Shown here one piece after another: positions 43,363 through 52,296 of a stretch of 64,000 nucleotides of DNA. A model generated the notes under the pieces. The model was not told where the DNA came from. It made no database searches and saw only the letters and a list, made by a program, of their open reading frames with translations. The number at the start of each line of letters is the position of its first letter. Position 1 is the stretch's first letter. The translations under genes were made by a program, and so were the position numbers. The stretch comes from Gemmatimonadota bacterium (GTDB lineage: Bacteria; JAAXHH01), in contig VXMB01000009.1 in assembly GCA_009841265.1 (NCBI GenBank), forward strand, positions 1,474,216-1,538,215, in the 5' to 3' direction.

Positions 43363-44217
43363 ATGGACCTGGATGTCCTGAAAACCGTCGTGCAACTCGT
43401 GTCCGGTGCGCTGATCGGCGCCTGCATCGGCATGACCGGCATCGGTGGCGGAGTCCTCCTGCTACCCGTTCTCACGCTGGGATTCGGCCTTCCGTCCACG
43501 GTGGCGGTGGGCACCGCCCATCTTTATTCCTGCCTCTGCAAGCTCCCGGCCGTGTTCTTCCATTTCAGGCAGGGGACCATCCGGTTCCGCACTTCGGCGT
43601 ATTTCCTGGTGGGCGCGGTGCCCGTCTCCGTGACCGTCGCCCTCTGGATCACGGGATACGCCGGCGACATGGATCCGACCGACCCGGCCTGGCACGAACT
43701 CCAGACGAATCTACGCCAGTTCATCGCGGCGGTGGTCATCCTGTCAGGCCTGCTGATCCTGTGGCACACGTTCGTGCGGCCGGTTTCCCGCGCGGTAAAG
43801 GACCGGGCGGCCCAGGAGGAGGGCCAGGCTGTCCATCGGATTTCCGCACGGGTCACGGGTGCAAAGATCGTCCTCGCAGTGGCGCTAGGTGCTGTCATCG
43901 GCGGGTTGATCGCCTCCACCTCGGTGGGGAGCGGCATCCTGATCGTACCGCTGATGATCATCGTCTACCGCCTCACCGCGGTGGACACGGTGGGCTCGTC
44001 GATCTTCATCGCGCTGGTGCTGACGCTCATGGGTTCGATCATCTACGCCGGCAGCAGCCAGCTGGATCTCGCCATCGCCGTGACCATGGCGGCGGGATCG
44101 CTGGTGGGTGTGCCCCTGGGCGTGCGGATGTCCCGCAGGGTCCCGGAGCGATACTTGCAGATCACCATCACCGGCCTGGTGCTGGTTGCGGGATTGATTA
44201 TGCTGACAGGGGGATGA
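43363..44217 (+). CDS. TSUP (TauE/SafE) family transporter
   Basis: Integral membrane protein of 284 residues with about eight hydrophobic segments arranged as two repeated halves. The halves start with GALIGACIGMTGIGGGVLLLP and GAVIGGLIASTSVGSGILIVP, the duplicated glycine-rich helix of TauE/SafE permeases. These export sulfite, sulfoacetate or related organosulfonates or similar anions. A periplasmic or cytoplasmic loop of about 45 residues separates the halves. Divergent from the NrtR-like regulator and near a sulfatase (45041), which is compatible with sulfur-compound traffic but not proof. Confidence 0.9.
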   Translation: MDLDVLKTVVQLVSGALIGACIGMTGIGGGVLLLPVLTLGFGLPSTVAVGTAHLYSCLCKLPAVFFHFRQGTIRFRTSAYFLVGAVPVSVTVALWITGYAGDMDPTDPAWHELQTNLRQFIAAVVILSGLLILWHTFVRPVSRAVKDRAAQEEGQAVHRISARVTGAKIVLAVALGAVIGGLIASTSVGSGILIVPLMIIVYRLTAVDTVGSSIFIALVLTLMGSIIYAGSSQLDLAIAVTMAAGSLVGVPLGVRMSRRVPERYLQITITGLVLVAGLIMLTGG

Positions 44218-44224
44218 CGGGGAA

Positions 44225-45019
44225 TCAGGGCGAAGAGAATACATCGTTCAACATCCCACTCAGGCGAATACCGGCCTGCAGCAGCCGTTTTTTCACGCCG
44301 TCGTTGTGCCTGAAGATGTAGTCGTAACCCAGGTAGGGTGTACTGGTGGAACGGGAATCGCCGTGGTCGTATACGGCCGGGAGCATGCTTCGCGACTCCC
44401 GTGCCCAGTCCCATACGGTGGAACGGCGCCATGCCTCGATCTCGCCGGGTTCCGCGTGTCCGAAGAACCGGACCCATTCCGTGAAGCTCAACCGCTGGTA
44501 TTCGACGAGGTGCTCGTCCCAGACCGTGTGGAGGTTGGTGTTTTCACCGAACCACCGGACCCGGACGTCGTTGCCTCCCCGGTCGCTCGCATAGCCCGCG
44601 TGCAGGGGTTGATGAATGTCGCCCACGAAGTGCACCAGGAATCTCAACGCGTCCACTCGTTCCTTCTTGCCCGCTCCGCGGTCCCTCAACACCCGCTCGA
44701 ACCGCAGAATGGCCTCGATTACATCGCCGCTCGGGCTCTTATGCGCCTTTTCTATGGACTGGCCCGGCGGTGCATTGACATAGTGCCAGGGCGAAGCATG
44801 GCGCCAGGCGGGGTCGGACTTGATCTCGTCGGCCCAGGTGCTGACCTGCGCCAGCGATGCGCGGCCGATGAGTTCGGAGATGCCCTCCCGCGCAGCGTCC
44901 GTGAGGTGATTCTCGGCGATCCGGCCCACGATGCGGTGGCCGTTCGGCCCCCAGGCCGCGGCCGGCAGGGACCCGCACAACAGGAGGATCGAAGCGATGG
45001 CGATTCGTGCAGTGCGCAT
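44225..45019 (-). CDS. S1/P1-type nuclease, secreted
   Basis: Zinc nuclease of 264 residues with a signal peptide (1-22) cleaved before Trp23 (AAAWGPNGH); the mature Trp1 N-terminus and the following GHR His bind zinc in the S1/P1 family. Other ligands are visible: WADEI (Asp), WHYVN (His), VHFVGDIHQPLH (His-Asp-His) and HTVWDEHL. It degrades single-stranded DNA/RNA in the periplasm or outside the cell, perhaps for phosphate or nucleotide scavenging. Convergent with the TSUP transporter gene, 7 bp apart. Confidence 0.95.
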   Translation of the reverse strand: MRTARIAIASILLLCGSLPAAAWGPNGHRIVGRIAENHLTDAAREGISELIGRASLAQVSTWADEIKSDPAWRHASPWHYVNAPPGQSIEKAHKSPSGDVIEAILRFERVLRDRGAGKKERVDALRFLVHFVGDIHQPLHAGYASDRGGNDVRVRWFGENTNLHTVWDEHLVEYQRLSFTEWVRFFGHAEPGEIEAWRRSTVWDWARESRSMLPAVYDHGDSRSTSTPYLGYDYIFRHNDGVKKRLLQAGIRLSGMLNDVFSSP

Positions 45020-45040
45020 GAGCGGTTCTCCCGTGTGCGT

Positions 45041-46513
45041 TCAGGGTACGTAGGAAGATCCCGGATCCGTGGGAGGCGGCGGCCAGTGCAGCCCCCGCTG
45101 GCCGGACAGGCCCCGGTTGGGCGGCAGCGTGTACTCGCGGTCCGGCAGGCCGGTCAGTTCTCCGTTATGGACCCATGCCGGGTCCAGGTCGGCCAGTTGG
45201 TCCACCAGCCGTGCCTTCAGACGGGCCACGATCCGCGTGTGTTCCGACGAGCGCGCCAGATCGCGGCGTTCTTCCGGGTCTTGCTCGAGGTCGAATAACT
45301 GCGTTCGGTTGCCCACGGGATAGTAGATCAGCTTGTGCCGGCCGTCGTGCATCATGCGCGTGGCCTGGGCGTTTTCGCCGCACTCGCCGTAAAGGTATTC
45401 GCGTTTCTCGTCGCCCGCCATGGAAAGGCCTTCGACCGAGTCCGGGACATCGATTCCCGCGAGGTCCAGCAGTGTGGGCATCACGTCCTGCCAGCCCACG
45501 AGCCGGTCGTCGGTGCGGTTGTGTCCGACCCGGTCGTCGCCAGGCGGACCCACAAGTATCATGGGTACGTTGGCCGATTGCTCGTAATACAGGCGCTTCG
45601 CCCACAGGCCGTGATCGCCCAGCATGTCCCCGTGGTCGGCCGTGAAGAGCACGATCGTGTTGTCGATCAGGCCTTCCTCCCGCAACGTGCCGATCACCAC
45701 GCGCAACTGGTGGTCGATGTGGGTACAAAGCGCGTAGAACGCCCTTCTCGCCCATGCGACCTGGGCATCGCTCATCCCGCAGTTATTACCCCGGACCGCC
45801 TTCAGCGCATAGGGCAGGTCGTCGCGGTTCTCCGCCCAGTCGCCGTGGTACGGCTCGCCCGGATCCTCGTCGCGATATAGGTCCAGGTAGCACTGCAACG
45901 GGGTCAGCGGAGGGTGGGGATGGCAGTAGGACAGGTACCAGAATCCCGGCCTTGTCGGATCGCGGCGCCGTATCATCCGGGCCATCTGGCGTGTGGTCCA
46001 GTTAGTCACGTGCATGGCCTCGGGCAGATGCCAGGGCCGCTGGCCGTAATCGTTGTTGCTCATGCCGTGGGTGAATCCTTCCCCGGCGTAACCGTTCTCA
46101 CCGAGAAAAGCCTCGTAGTCGTCCAGGGCGCCGATGTTCGGACGGCCCTCTTCGGCCAGGATCACGTCATCGAACCCGATCCGGTCCCGCTGCGGGTATA
46201 CGTGCAGCTTGCCCACGGCGTAGGCCTGGTATCCGTTGTCCCGGAAGGTCTGGGCCACGGTGGGTACCGGCGGCATGGGGTTGTCGACCTTGAAGACACG
46301 GTCGCCGTGCGTTGCCGTGGTCGTGCCGGTCATGATCGTCCTGCGGGCGGGAATGCACACCGGGCATTCGCTGTAGGCCCGCGTATACCTCACGCCGCTG
46401 CGGGCGAGGGTGTCCAGGGTGGGAGTCTGGATCACCGGATGTCCCGCGTGACCGAACAGCCTGCCCGGCCAGTGATCGGTACAAACGAGCAGTACGTGGG
46501 GAGATGACGGCAT
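45041..46513 (-). CDS. Sulfatase (type I, formylglycine-dependent)
   Basis: Sulfatase of 490 residues starting at ATG 46513 (the frame is open further up but the fold begins here: HVLLVCTDHWPG). The modification motif C53-I-P-A-R57 (CxPxR) is intact, so Cys53 can become formylglycine; metal-binding LFTADHGDMLGDHG and the YCHPHPP region are typical. There is no signal peptide, so it is probably cytoplasmic, unlike many polysaccharide sulfatases; choline-O-sulfate or small sulfated sugars are possible substrates. No formylglycine-generating enzyme lies in the window. It sits 21 bp upstream of the S1/P1 gene. Confidence 0.95.
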   Translation of the reverse strand: MPSSPHVLLVCTDHWPGRLFGHAGHPVIQTPTLDTLARSGVRYTRAYSECPVCIPARRTIMTGTTTATHGDRVFKVDNPMPPVPTVAQTFRDNGYQAYAVGKLHVYPQRDRIGFDDVILAEEGRPNIGALDDYEAFLGENGYAGEGFTHGMSNNDYGQRPWHLPEAMHVTNWTTRQMARMIRRRDPTRPGFWYLSYCHPHPPLTPLQCYLDLYRDEDPGEPYHGDWAENRDDLPYALKAVRGNNCGMSDAQVAWARRAFYALCTHIDHQLRVVIGTLREEGLIDNTIVLFTADHGDMLGDHGLWAKRLYYEQSANVPMILVGPPGDDRVGHNRTDDRLVGWQDVMPTLLDLAGIDVPDSVEGLSMAGDEKREYLYGECGENAQATRMMHDGRHKLIYYPVGNRTQLFDLEQDPEERRDLARSSEHTRIVARLKARLVDQLADLDPAWVHNGELTGLPDREYTLPPNRGLSGQRGLHWPPPPTDPGSSYVP

Positions 46514-46641
46514 GGTGCTCCCGTACAAAACATACTTCGAGTGCAAGCGTGTCGAACGAATACCACAATATACCACACGCGCTGCCCAGTGTCCACCAGT
46601 ACCGGCGATTACAAACTATGCATTTTCGTTGACGAATCGTG

Positions 46642-46669
46642 TTGACAGGTTATATTATATCTGTATATA
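46642..46669 (+). promoter_or_regulatory. Promoter of the arsenic operon with A/T-rich palindromic spacer
   Basis: TTGACA (46642-46647), 16-bp spacer, TATATA (46664-46669). The spacer contains TATATTATAT and the -10 is inside the palindrome GTATATAC, shapes compatible with an ArsR operator. Leader of about 127 nt to ATG 46803. Confidence 0.65.
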
Positions 46670-46802
46670 CGGTTTTTAGGTTATAGTCGATGCTATCGGA
46701 CGCGAACCGTCGTGATGCTACCGAGAAAGAGCCGCCGGACATGGGTCGACGCGCAGGTGCTGCCGGGTTCGAACCTTATTACTGGTGCGCAGGGGTAATC
46801 TT

Positions 46803-47216
46803 ATGGATAAGGATGTCGCCGTATTCAAAGCCTGTTCGGACCCGACGCGCCTCCGCATCCTGTTCCTGCTGACCGAGCGGGAACTATGCGTGTGCGAAAT
46901 CATGGCGGTCCTGGATATGCCCCAGGGCAAGATCTCCCGGCACCTGGCCGTGCTGAAGCAGTACGGCCTGCTCACGGACCGCCGCGATGGAGTCTGGATC
47001 TACTACGCGCTGGCCACGGACTCCTCGATCGCCCTGAAGTACGTGTCGGTCTATCTCGTCTCGGCCCGACAGGTCCACGAGCGGGTCCAGGCGGACCTGG
47101 ATCGGTTGCGCGGATTGGCCAGCGAGGGCAAGATCTGCGTGCCCCAGCCCTCCATGGCCCTGCTCCAGGTCGACGAACGTGAAGATCCGGCCCTGCACGG
47201 TCAGTCGATGATCTAA
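46803..47216 (+). CDS. arsR: ArsR/SmtB-family arsenic-responsive repressor
   Basis: Winged helix-turn-helix repressor of 137 residues. The metal-binding motif ELCVC (Cys-x-Cys in the alpha-3 helix, with a preceding LTERE) is that of As(III)/Sb(III)-sensing ArsR; the recognition helix is QGKISRHLAVLKQYGLL. Metal binding should release the operon promoter. ATG 46803 has AGGGGT upstream. It heads arsR-arsC-acr3 with gaps of 11 and 8 bp. Confidence 0.93.
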   Translation: MDKDVAVFKACSDPTRLRILFLLTERELCVCEIMAVLDMPQGKISRHLAVLKQYGLLTDRRDGVWIYYALATDSSIALKYVSVYLVSARQVHERVQADLDRLRGLASEGKICVPQPSMALLQVDEREDPALHGQSMI

Positions 47217-47227
47217 CGGGAGTTGCA

Positions 47228-47950
47228 GTGAAACCGTCCCAAAAGGATACCGCCATCTACCCGGACCTCATTCGCTATCTGCAGGCGCGACTGGAAGAAT
47301 CCAGCCAGATTCCTGACGACCGCAGACAGACGCTGGACCGCGTTTCGACGTACGTCGCCGCGCGGGTAAGAAGCGGTGAGCCGGCCCTACTGACCTTTAT
47401 CTGCACGCACAATGCCCGCCGGAGCCAGATGGCCCAGATCTGGGCTCACGCCGCCGCGCGATTCTTCAGCTTGCGGGGAGTTGCCGCCTACTCGGGCGGA
47501 ACAGAGGCTACCGCCTTCGATCCGAGGGCCGTATCGGCGATGGTCCGGGCGGGATTCCGGGTCGAAAGGCATTCGAAGGAGGTCAACCCGGAGTATCTCG
47601 TTCATGCGGGGAGCGAGATTCCCCCGGTAAGCGCGTTTTCCAAGGCTTACCACGATCCATCGAATCCACAGCACGGATTCTGCGCGGTCCTGACCTGTTC
47701 GAGCGCCGACCGCGAATGTCCGGTGATACCCCGCGCGGACCGGCGTGTGCTCGTCCCCTACGAGGATCCGAAGTCCTCCGCTGGCACGGACCGGGAGGCG
47801 GAGGTCTACGACGAAAGATGCCGGGAGATCTGCCGGGAGATGGTATGGCTGTTCGCGAGGGCGGCGGGAGGGGACGACGTGGCCGTGACGGTAAAAGCGG
47901 CCGGGGCGGACAAAGCGGCCAAACGCAAATCCATCACGAAATCAACCTGA
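47228..47950 (+). CDS. Arsenate reductase-like low-molecular-weight protein tyrosine phosphatase family protein
   Basis: Protein of 240 residues, GTG start. The phosphatase loop is CTHNARRS (Cys59-x5-Arg) as in thioredoxin-coupled ArsC and LMW-PTPs; an N-terminal helical extension of 50 residues and a C-terminal lysine-rich tail (about 215-240) flank the core. Bacterial ArsC of this type uses two further cysteines; [12 protein letters not shown] near 158-168 supplies candidates. Location between arsR and acr3 argues for arsenate reduction to arsenite. Confidence 0.88.
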   Translation: MKPSQKDTAIYPDLIRYLQARLEESSQIPDDRRQTLDRVSTYVAARVRSGEPALLTFICTHNARRSQMAQIWAHAAARFFSLRGVAAYSGGTEATAFDPRAVSAMVRAGFRVERHSKEVNPEYLVHAGSEIPPVSAFSKAYHDPSNPQHGFCAVLTCSSADRECPVIPRADRRVLVPYEDPKSSAGTDREAEVYDERCREICREMVWLFARAAGGDDVAVTVKAAGADKAAKRKSITKST

Positions 47951-47958
47951 TCGAGACC

Positions 47959-48999
47959 ATGGATACGACGAAGAGTAAACTGTCGGCGCGAGATCGGTAC
48001 CTGACCCTCTGGATCTTCCTGGCCATGGGCCTCGGCGTCGCGCTCGGCGTGTGGGCGCCGGAGGTGCCCGCCCTGATCCAGCTCGGCCAGATAGGCACGA
48101 CCAACCTGCCGATCGCCATCGGGCTCATTCTGATGATGTATCCCCCGCTGGCCAAGGTGAAGTACGAGGAACTGTGGGACGTGTTCCGCAACGTGCGGAT
48201 CCTCGGCGCGTCCCTCTTCCTGAACTGGGTCGTCGGACCGATCCTGATGTTCGGACTCGCGGCGATCTTCCTGCCGGCGCATCCCGAGTACATGACCGGC
48301 CTGATCCTCATCGGCCTGGCACGGTGCATCGCCATGGTCATCGTGTGGAACGAACTGGCGAAGGGAAACACGGAGTACGCCGCCGGTCTCGTGGCCTTCA
48401 ACAGCCTGTTCCAGGTCTTCTTCTACAGCGTGTACGCCTACGTCTTCATCACGGTACTTCCGCCCTGGTTCGGGTTGGAGGGCAGCGTCGTGCCGGTGAC
48501 CATCGCCCAGATTGCGGAAAGCGTGCTTGTCTACCTGGGCATTCCCTTCTTCGGCGGCATGGCGACCCGCCTGGTCCTGCTGCGGCTCAAGGGAAGGCCG
48601 TGGTACGAGTCGACCTTCATCCCCCGCATCAGTCCCATCACCCTGGTTGCGCTGCTGTTCACCATCGTGGTCATGTTCAGCCTGAAAGGCGACACGATCG
48701 TGGCCATCCCCCTGGATGTAGTCAGGATCGCCGTTCCGCTCCTCGTGTATTTCGTGCTCATGTTCCTGATCACCTTCTGGATGGGACGGAAAATCGGCGC
48801 GGACTATTCAAAAAACGCCACGCTTTCCTTCACCGCCGCGAGCAACAACTTCGAACTGGCCATCGCCGTGGCCGTGGCGGTCTTCGGCATCGAATCGGGC
48901 GTGGCCTTCGCGGCGGTCATCGGCCCCCTCGTCGAGGTGCCGGTCATGATCGCGCTGGTCAACGTGGCCCTGCGTTTCCGGCGCGTGTATGACCGGTAA
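47959..48999 (+). CDS. Arsenite efflux transporter Acr3
   Basis: Integral membrane protein of 346 residues with about ten hydrophobic segments, of the ACR3 branch of the bile acid:sodium symporter superfamily. The conserved Cys in [21 protein letters not shown] and the late [15 protein letters not shown] helix are hallmarks. It extrudes arsenite (and possibly antimonite) using proton motive force. Start ATG 47959 lies 8 bp after the arsC-like stop; the frame is open upstream but that part overlaps the reductase gene. Confidence 0.95.
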   Translation: MDTTKSKLSARDRYLTLWIFLAMGLGVALGVWAPEVPALIQLGQIGTTNLPIAIGLILMMYPPLAKVKYEELWDVFRNVRILGASLFLNWVVGPILMFGLAAIFLPAHPEYMTGLILIGLARCIAMVIVWNELAKGNTEYAAGLVAFNSLFQVFFYSVYAYVFITVLPPWFGLEGSVVPVTIAQIAESVLVYLGIPFFGGMATRLVLLRLKGRPWYESTFIPRISPITLVALLFTIVVMFSLKGDTIVAIPLDVVRIAVPLLVYFVLMFLITFWMGRKIGADYSKNATLSFTAASNNFELAIAVAVAVFGIESGVAFAAVIGPLVEVPVMIALVNVALRFRRVYDR

Positions 49000-49018
49000 A
49001 CCGTCGCGGCGTCCCGCG

Positions 49019-49083
49019 GCCGGGCCTGAACGCCGGGCCTGAATGCCGGGCCTGAACGCCGGACCTGAACGCCATGCCTGAAC
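49019..49083. repeat. 13-bp tandem repeat, 5 copies
   Basis: Five consecutive units of GCCGGGCCTGAAC or close variants (49019-49083; units 4 and 5 have one or two changes). It fills the start of the 174-bp gap after acr3. The largest of the intergenic repeat arrays here. Confidence 0.93.
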
Positions 49084-49173
49084 TTTAACATTGCTTCAAG
49101 TCGCTCCCGATTCGTATAATCTCGCCCTGCCGTTTCCTCTCGCTTCCTTCCTCCCACGAAAAGGCTGGCCAGG

Positions 49174-50058
49174 GTGACCCACATCGACGAAAACCAGCCG
49201 TTGACGACGAGGTCCGTCCTCCTCGTGCTGATGCTCTGCACGCTCTGGGGCGGCCTGGTCGTATCGGTCAAGGTGGGCCTGCAGGGCATCCCGCCGATCC
49301 TCCTGGCTGTGCTGCGCTTCGGGGTCGCCCTCGTGTGCGTCTTCGCCTGGACGCGACTGGCCGGCGTCTCGCTCTACGTGGCGCGGGGCGACCGTCTGAT
49401 CATCGCCGTACCCGCCCTCGTCATGGCCGCGCAGATCCTCTTCCTGAACATCGGCGCGGAGCAGACCTCCGGTAGCCACGCCGTGCTATTCATGCAGACC
49501 TACCCCTTCGTCGTCGCCGCGATCTCCCACTACATCATACCAGGCGACCGGCTAACGCTGATGAAGAACCTCGGGCTGGTTCTCGCCGGCGCGGGCATGG
49601 TGCTGACCATATACGACGAAGCCGGTGGACCGTCGACCCCGCTGGGCGACGTGCTGGTTCTGTTCAGCTCCATCAGCCTGGCCATACAGATCATGATCAA
49701 CAAGGTCCTGGTCAGGCGCATCTCCCCCGTGGCGGTGATCTTCTGGCAGCAGGTGGTCGTGCTGCCCATCTTCACTGTCCTCTGGGTGTCTACCGAATGG
49801 CATCTGCCCGTCACGATCGACCCGGCCATCGTGGCGGCGGTCCTGTACCAGGGCGCCATCGTGGCCGGATTCTGCTTTCTCGTATGGATCCGGCTGCTGC
49901 AGCGGCACAGCGCCACCCAGATCAGCGCCTTCTTCTTCACGACGCCTCTCTTCGGCGTCCTCCTGAGCTGGCTCATCCTGGGCGACCAGGTGACCACTTA
50001 CCTCACGGGCGGCCTGGTGCTGCTGGCGGCCGGATTGTGGGTGGTCAACCGGTATTGA
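49174..50058 (+). CDS. EamA/DMT-family transporter
   Basis: Membrane protein of 294 residues with ten hydrophobic helices in two EamA repeats (first about 12-140, second about 155-290). The helix ending LWGGLVVSVKVGLQGIPP and the second-half LSWLILGDQVTTYLTGGLVL are characteristic. DMT transporters export amino acids, purines or sugars; substrate unknown. GTG start at 49174 with CCAGGG upstream. Confidence 0.93.
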   Translation: MTHIDENQPLTTRSVLLVLMLCTLWGGLVVSVKVGLQGIPPILLAVLRFGVALVCVFAWTRLAGVSLYVARGDRLIIAVPALVMAAQILFLNIGAEQTSGSHAVLFMQTYPFVVAAISHYIIPGDRLTLMKNLGLVLAGAGMVLTIYDEAGGPSTPLGDVLVLFSSISLAIQIMINKVLVRRISPVAVIFWQQVVVLPIFTVLWVSTEWHLPVTIDPAIVAAVLYQGAIVAGFCFLVWIRLLQRHSATQISAFFFTTPLFGVLLSWLILGDQVTTYLTGGLVLLAAGLWVVNRY

Positions 50059-50062
50059 AGGC

Positions 50063-50116
50063 CGCTCGGGCCGCGTAGACCGTTCGGGCCGCATAAACCA
50101 CTCGGGCCGCACCGCC
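50063..50116. repeat. 18-bp tandem repeat, 3 copies
   Basis: Units at 50063-50080, 50081-50098 and 50099-50116 share TCGGGCCGC. They begin just after the EamA gene's stop. Confidence 0.8.
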
Positions 50117-50170
50117 CGGCCAGGGACGACCGAAGGCCGGCGACCCTCAACTTCAGAAAGGAATCCAACG

Positions 50171-51010
50171 ATGATCATCGACTGCCATGCCCACGCGTGG
50201 GATTACTGGCCCTACGAACCGGAAGTCCCGGATCCGGAGAACCGGGGCCGGGCCGAGATGCTGCTGCACGAAATGGACCTGGTCGGGGTGGACAAGGCGG
50301 TGCTGGTCTGCGCCCGGATCGAACACAACCCCAACAACAACGACTACGGAGCCGAGTGCGTCCGCCGATACCCCGACCGGTTCATCCAGTTCGCCGACGT
50401 GGACTGTTCCTGGTCCGACACCTACCACATCCCGGGCGGCGCCGACCGGCTGGCCGATTCGGTAGAGAAGTACCGGCTGAATGGGTTCACCCACTATCTG
50501 AAGGGCGATACGGACTGGTTCGAGTCGCGGGAAGGCCTCGCGTTCTTCGAGAAGGCGGCCGAACTCAACCAGATCGCTTCCCTGGCCCTGGGTTCCGCCT
50601 GGATGCCCGCGCTGCGCAAGCTCGCGCGTCGGTTTCCGGACACCCCCTTCCTCTGCCATCACATGGCCGGCGTGAAGGTGGGCGAACCGGCGCCCCGGCC
50701 CATGCTCGAAGAGGTCCTGGCGTCGGCGGACGTACCCAACATCCACATCAAGCTGTCCGGTTTCCAATACGTCTCGGAGACCGCCTGGGAATACCCTTAC
50801 TCGGACTGCATGTGGATCGTCCGCAAGCTCTACGAGTACTACGGGGCCGACCGCCTCTGCTGGGCGTCCAACTATCCGCCCGTCGCCCGGGCGAGTACGT
50901 ACCAGCACTCGCTCGAAGCCGTCAGGACCCACTGCACCTTCATCGCGAGGGCGGACATGGACCTCGTCCTGGGCGGGAATATGGCGCGTTTGCTGGCGGC
51001 GGCAGGGTAA
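50171..51010 (+). CDS. Amidohydrolase 2-family metal-dependent hydrolase
   Basis: TIM-barrel amidohydrolase of 279 residues. The N-terminal HxH is CHAHAWD (His6, His8), a third His is in FLCHHMAG and a metal or substrate His in NIHIKLSG. The final strand reads LCWASNYPP, with Asn where many amidohydrolases keep Asp; the same change occurs in lactonase-type COG3618 relatives (GSNFP). A hydrolase or lactonase acting on a sugar lactone or aromatic acid is likely. Strong AAAGGAAT site upstream; no neighbour in tight coupling. Confidence 0.88.
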   Translation: MIIDCHAHAWDYWPYEPEVPDPENRGRAEMLLHEMDLVGVDKAVLVCARIEHNPNNNDYGAECVRRYPDRFIQFADVDCSWSDTYHIPGGADRLADSVEKYRLNGFTHYLKGDTDWFESREGLAFFEKAAELNQIASLALGSAWMPALRKLARRFPDTPFLCHHMAGVKVGEPAPRPMLEEVLASADVPNIHIKLSGFQYVSETAWEYPYSDCMWIVRKLYEYYGADRLCWASNYPPVARASTYQHSLEAVRTHCTFIARADMDLVLGGNMARLLAAAG

Positions 51011-51117
51011 AACCGTGAAATTTACGGAAACTATCGCCCCGCACCTGCTGTCTAATGGTGCAGACAGGCGGGAACTTCACATGAATGACAAGCGTTTGCG
51101 GTTGTATAAACATAGTC

Positions 51118-51139
51118 AGTATTGATTTAGTATTGATCT
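51118..51139. repeat. 11-bp direct duplication before the RND operon
   Basis: AGTATTGATTT (51118-51128) is followed by AGTATTGATCT (51129-51139). It lies just before the GGAG site of the adaptor gene. Confidence 0.65.
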
Positions 51140-51151
51140 GAAGGAGCAGGC

Positions 51152-52291
51152 ATGCGTCGTCCAGGCGTTCTACCCCTCATAATGCGTCTTTCCCGGACAG
51201 CCGCCACCGCGGCATGCATCGCTTTCCTGGCGGCATTCGTTGCCGCGGGGTGCGGCGACGCCAGTTCCGAGGCCGCGGAAGGGGAGACCGGCGAAGAGAA
51301 GGTCGTCGGCAAGGACGGCGAAGCCGAAGCCGACACCACGGAGGTGTTGCCGGTCCCGGTAAACGTGTACGAGGCTTCCCTCGGCACCATTTCCGATGTC
51401 GTGCTGACGACCGCGTCGGTGGAAGCCGACCGCGATGCCCAGATTTTCCCGCGGACGACCGCCATGATCGAAGAGATGCGCGTCGAAGAAGGCGACTACG
51501 TGAAGCGAGGCGATGTCCTTGCCGTACTGGAAAACGACGAAGAGGAAGTAACCCTGGCGCGCGCGGCGGCCATCCGGGATGCCCGCAAGCAGGAATTCGA
51601 TCGTTCGGAGGCCATGCTGGAGGGACAGCTCATCAGCGAGGTGGATCACGAGGCGAAGGAGCGGGAGCTGATCATGGCCCGGGCGGACTGGGAGTCCGCC
51701 AGGGTCGCCTTCGACAAGACCACCATACGTGCGCCTTTCGGCGGCACCATCACGGAACGCCACCAGAACGTGGGCAACATGGCCAGGCCGGGGGATGCGC
51801 TTTTCACGCTGGTCGACCTGAACACGTTGCTGATCTACACCCACCTGCCCGAAATGGAGTGGTCGCACGTAGCCTCGGGCCAACAGGTCATCCTCGAAAC
51901 GGAGACCCTGCCGGACGGCACGTTCAACGGCACGATACACCGTGTGAGCTCCATCATCAATCCGCAGAACGGCACCTTCAAGGTCACCATCAGGATCGAC
52001 GATCCAGGCTGGCGGCTCAAGCCGGGCATGTTCGTCAAGGTGACCATCCTCGCAGACCAGCACGAAGGCGTACTGCTGATCCCCAAGATCGCCCTGCTGG
52101 AAGACGATGAAGTCTTCACCGTGAAGGACAGCGTCGCAACCCGCGTCGCCCTCACCCTCGGCCTGCAGGACGCGGACTTCACCGAGATCCAGGAAGGGCT
52201 GAGCCCGGGCGACCTGGTCGTGATCGCCGGCCATCGCAGCATGAAAGACAGCACCCGGGTTAAGATCGTCGCTCCCGAAGCGCCGGAATAA
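51152..52291 (+). CDS. RND efflux periplasmic adaptor (membrane fusion protein), lipoprotein
   Basis: Adaptor of 379 residues. A lipoprotein signal ends at Cys34 (FVAAGC) followed by an acidic linker. A lipoyl/barrel-sandwich half (VEEGDYVKRGDVLAVLEN) flanks a helical hairpin (about 130-180), then the second lipoyl half (TIRAPFGGTITERH), a beta-barrel (VKVTILADQ) and a membrane-proximal domain ending in GDLVVIAGHRSMKDS. It links the inner-membrane RND pumps to an outer-membrane channel. It precedes the first permease by 5 bp. Confidence 0.93.
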   Translation: MRRPGVLPLIMRLSRTAATAACIAFLAAFVAAGCGDASSEAAEGETGEEKVVGKDGEAEADTTEVLPVPVNVYEASLGTISDVVLTTASVEADRDAQIFPRTTAMIEEMRVEEGDYVKRGDVLAVLENDEEEVTLARAAAIRDARKQEFDRSEAMLEGQLISEVDHEAKERELIMARADWESARVAFDKTTIRAPFGGTITERHQNVGNMARPGDALFTLVDLNTLLIYTHLPEMEWSHVASGQQVILETETLPDGTFNGTIHRVSSIINPQNGTFKVTIRIDDPGWRLKPGMFVKVTILADQHEGVLLIPKIALLEDDEVFTVKDSVATRVALTLGLQDADFTEIQEGLSPGDLVVIAGHRSMKDSTRVKIVAPEAPE

Positions 52292-52296
52292 CCTCC

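Noticed and set aside
46766..46775. GGTTCGAACC resembling a tRNA T-loop before arsR
   Set aside because: No acceptor, D or anticodon arm can be formed around it; it is simply a 10-bp palindrome.
49019..49083. 13-bp repeat array considered as CRISPR
   Set aside because: Units are directly adjacent without unique spacers and no cas genes are present.
51071..51077. GGAACTT, a sigma-E type -35, before the RND adaptor gene
   Set aside because: No matching -10 (TCTGA/CGTC-like) at 16-17 bp; not enough to call an ECF promoter.
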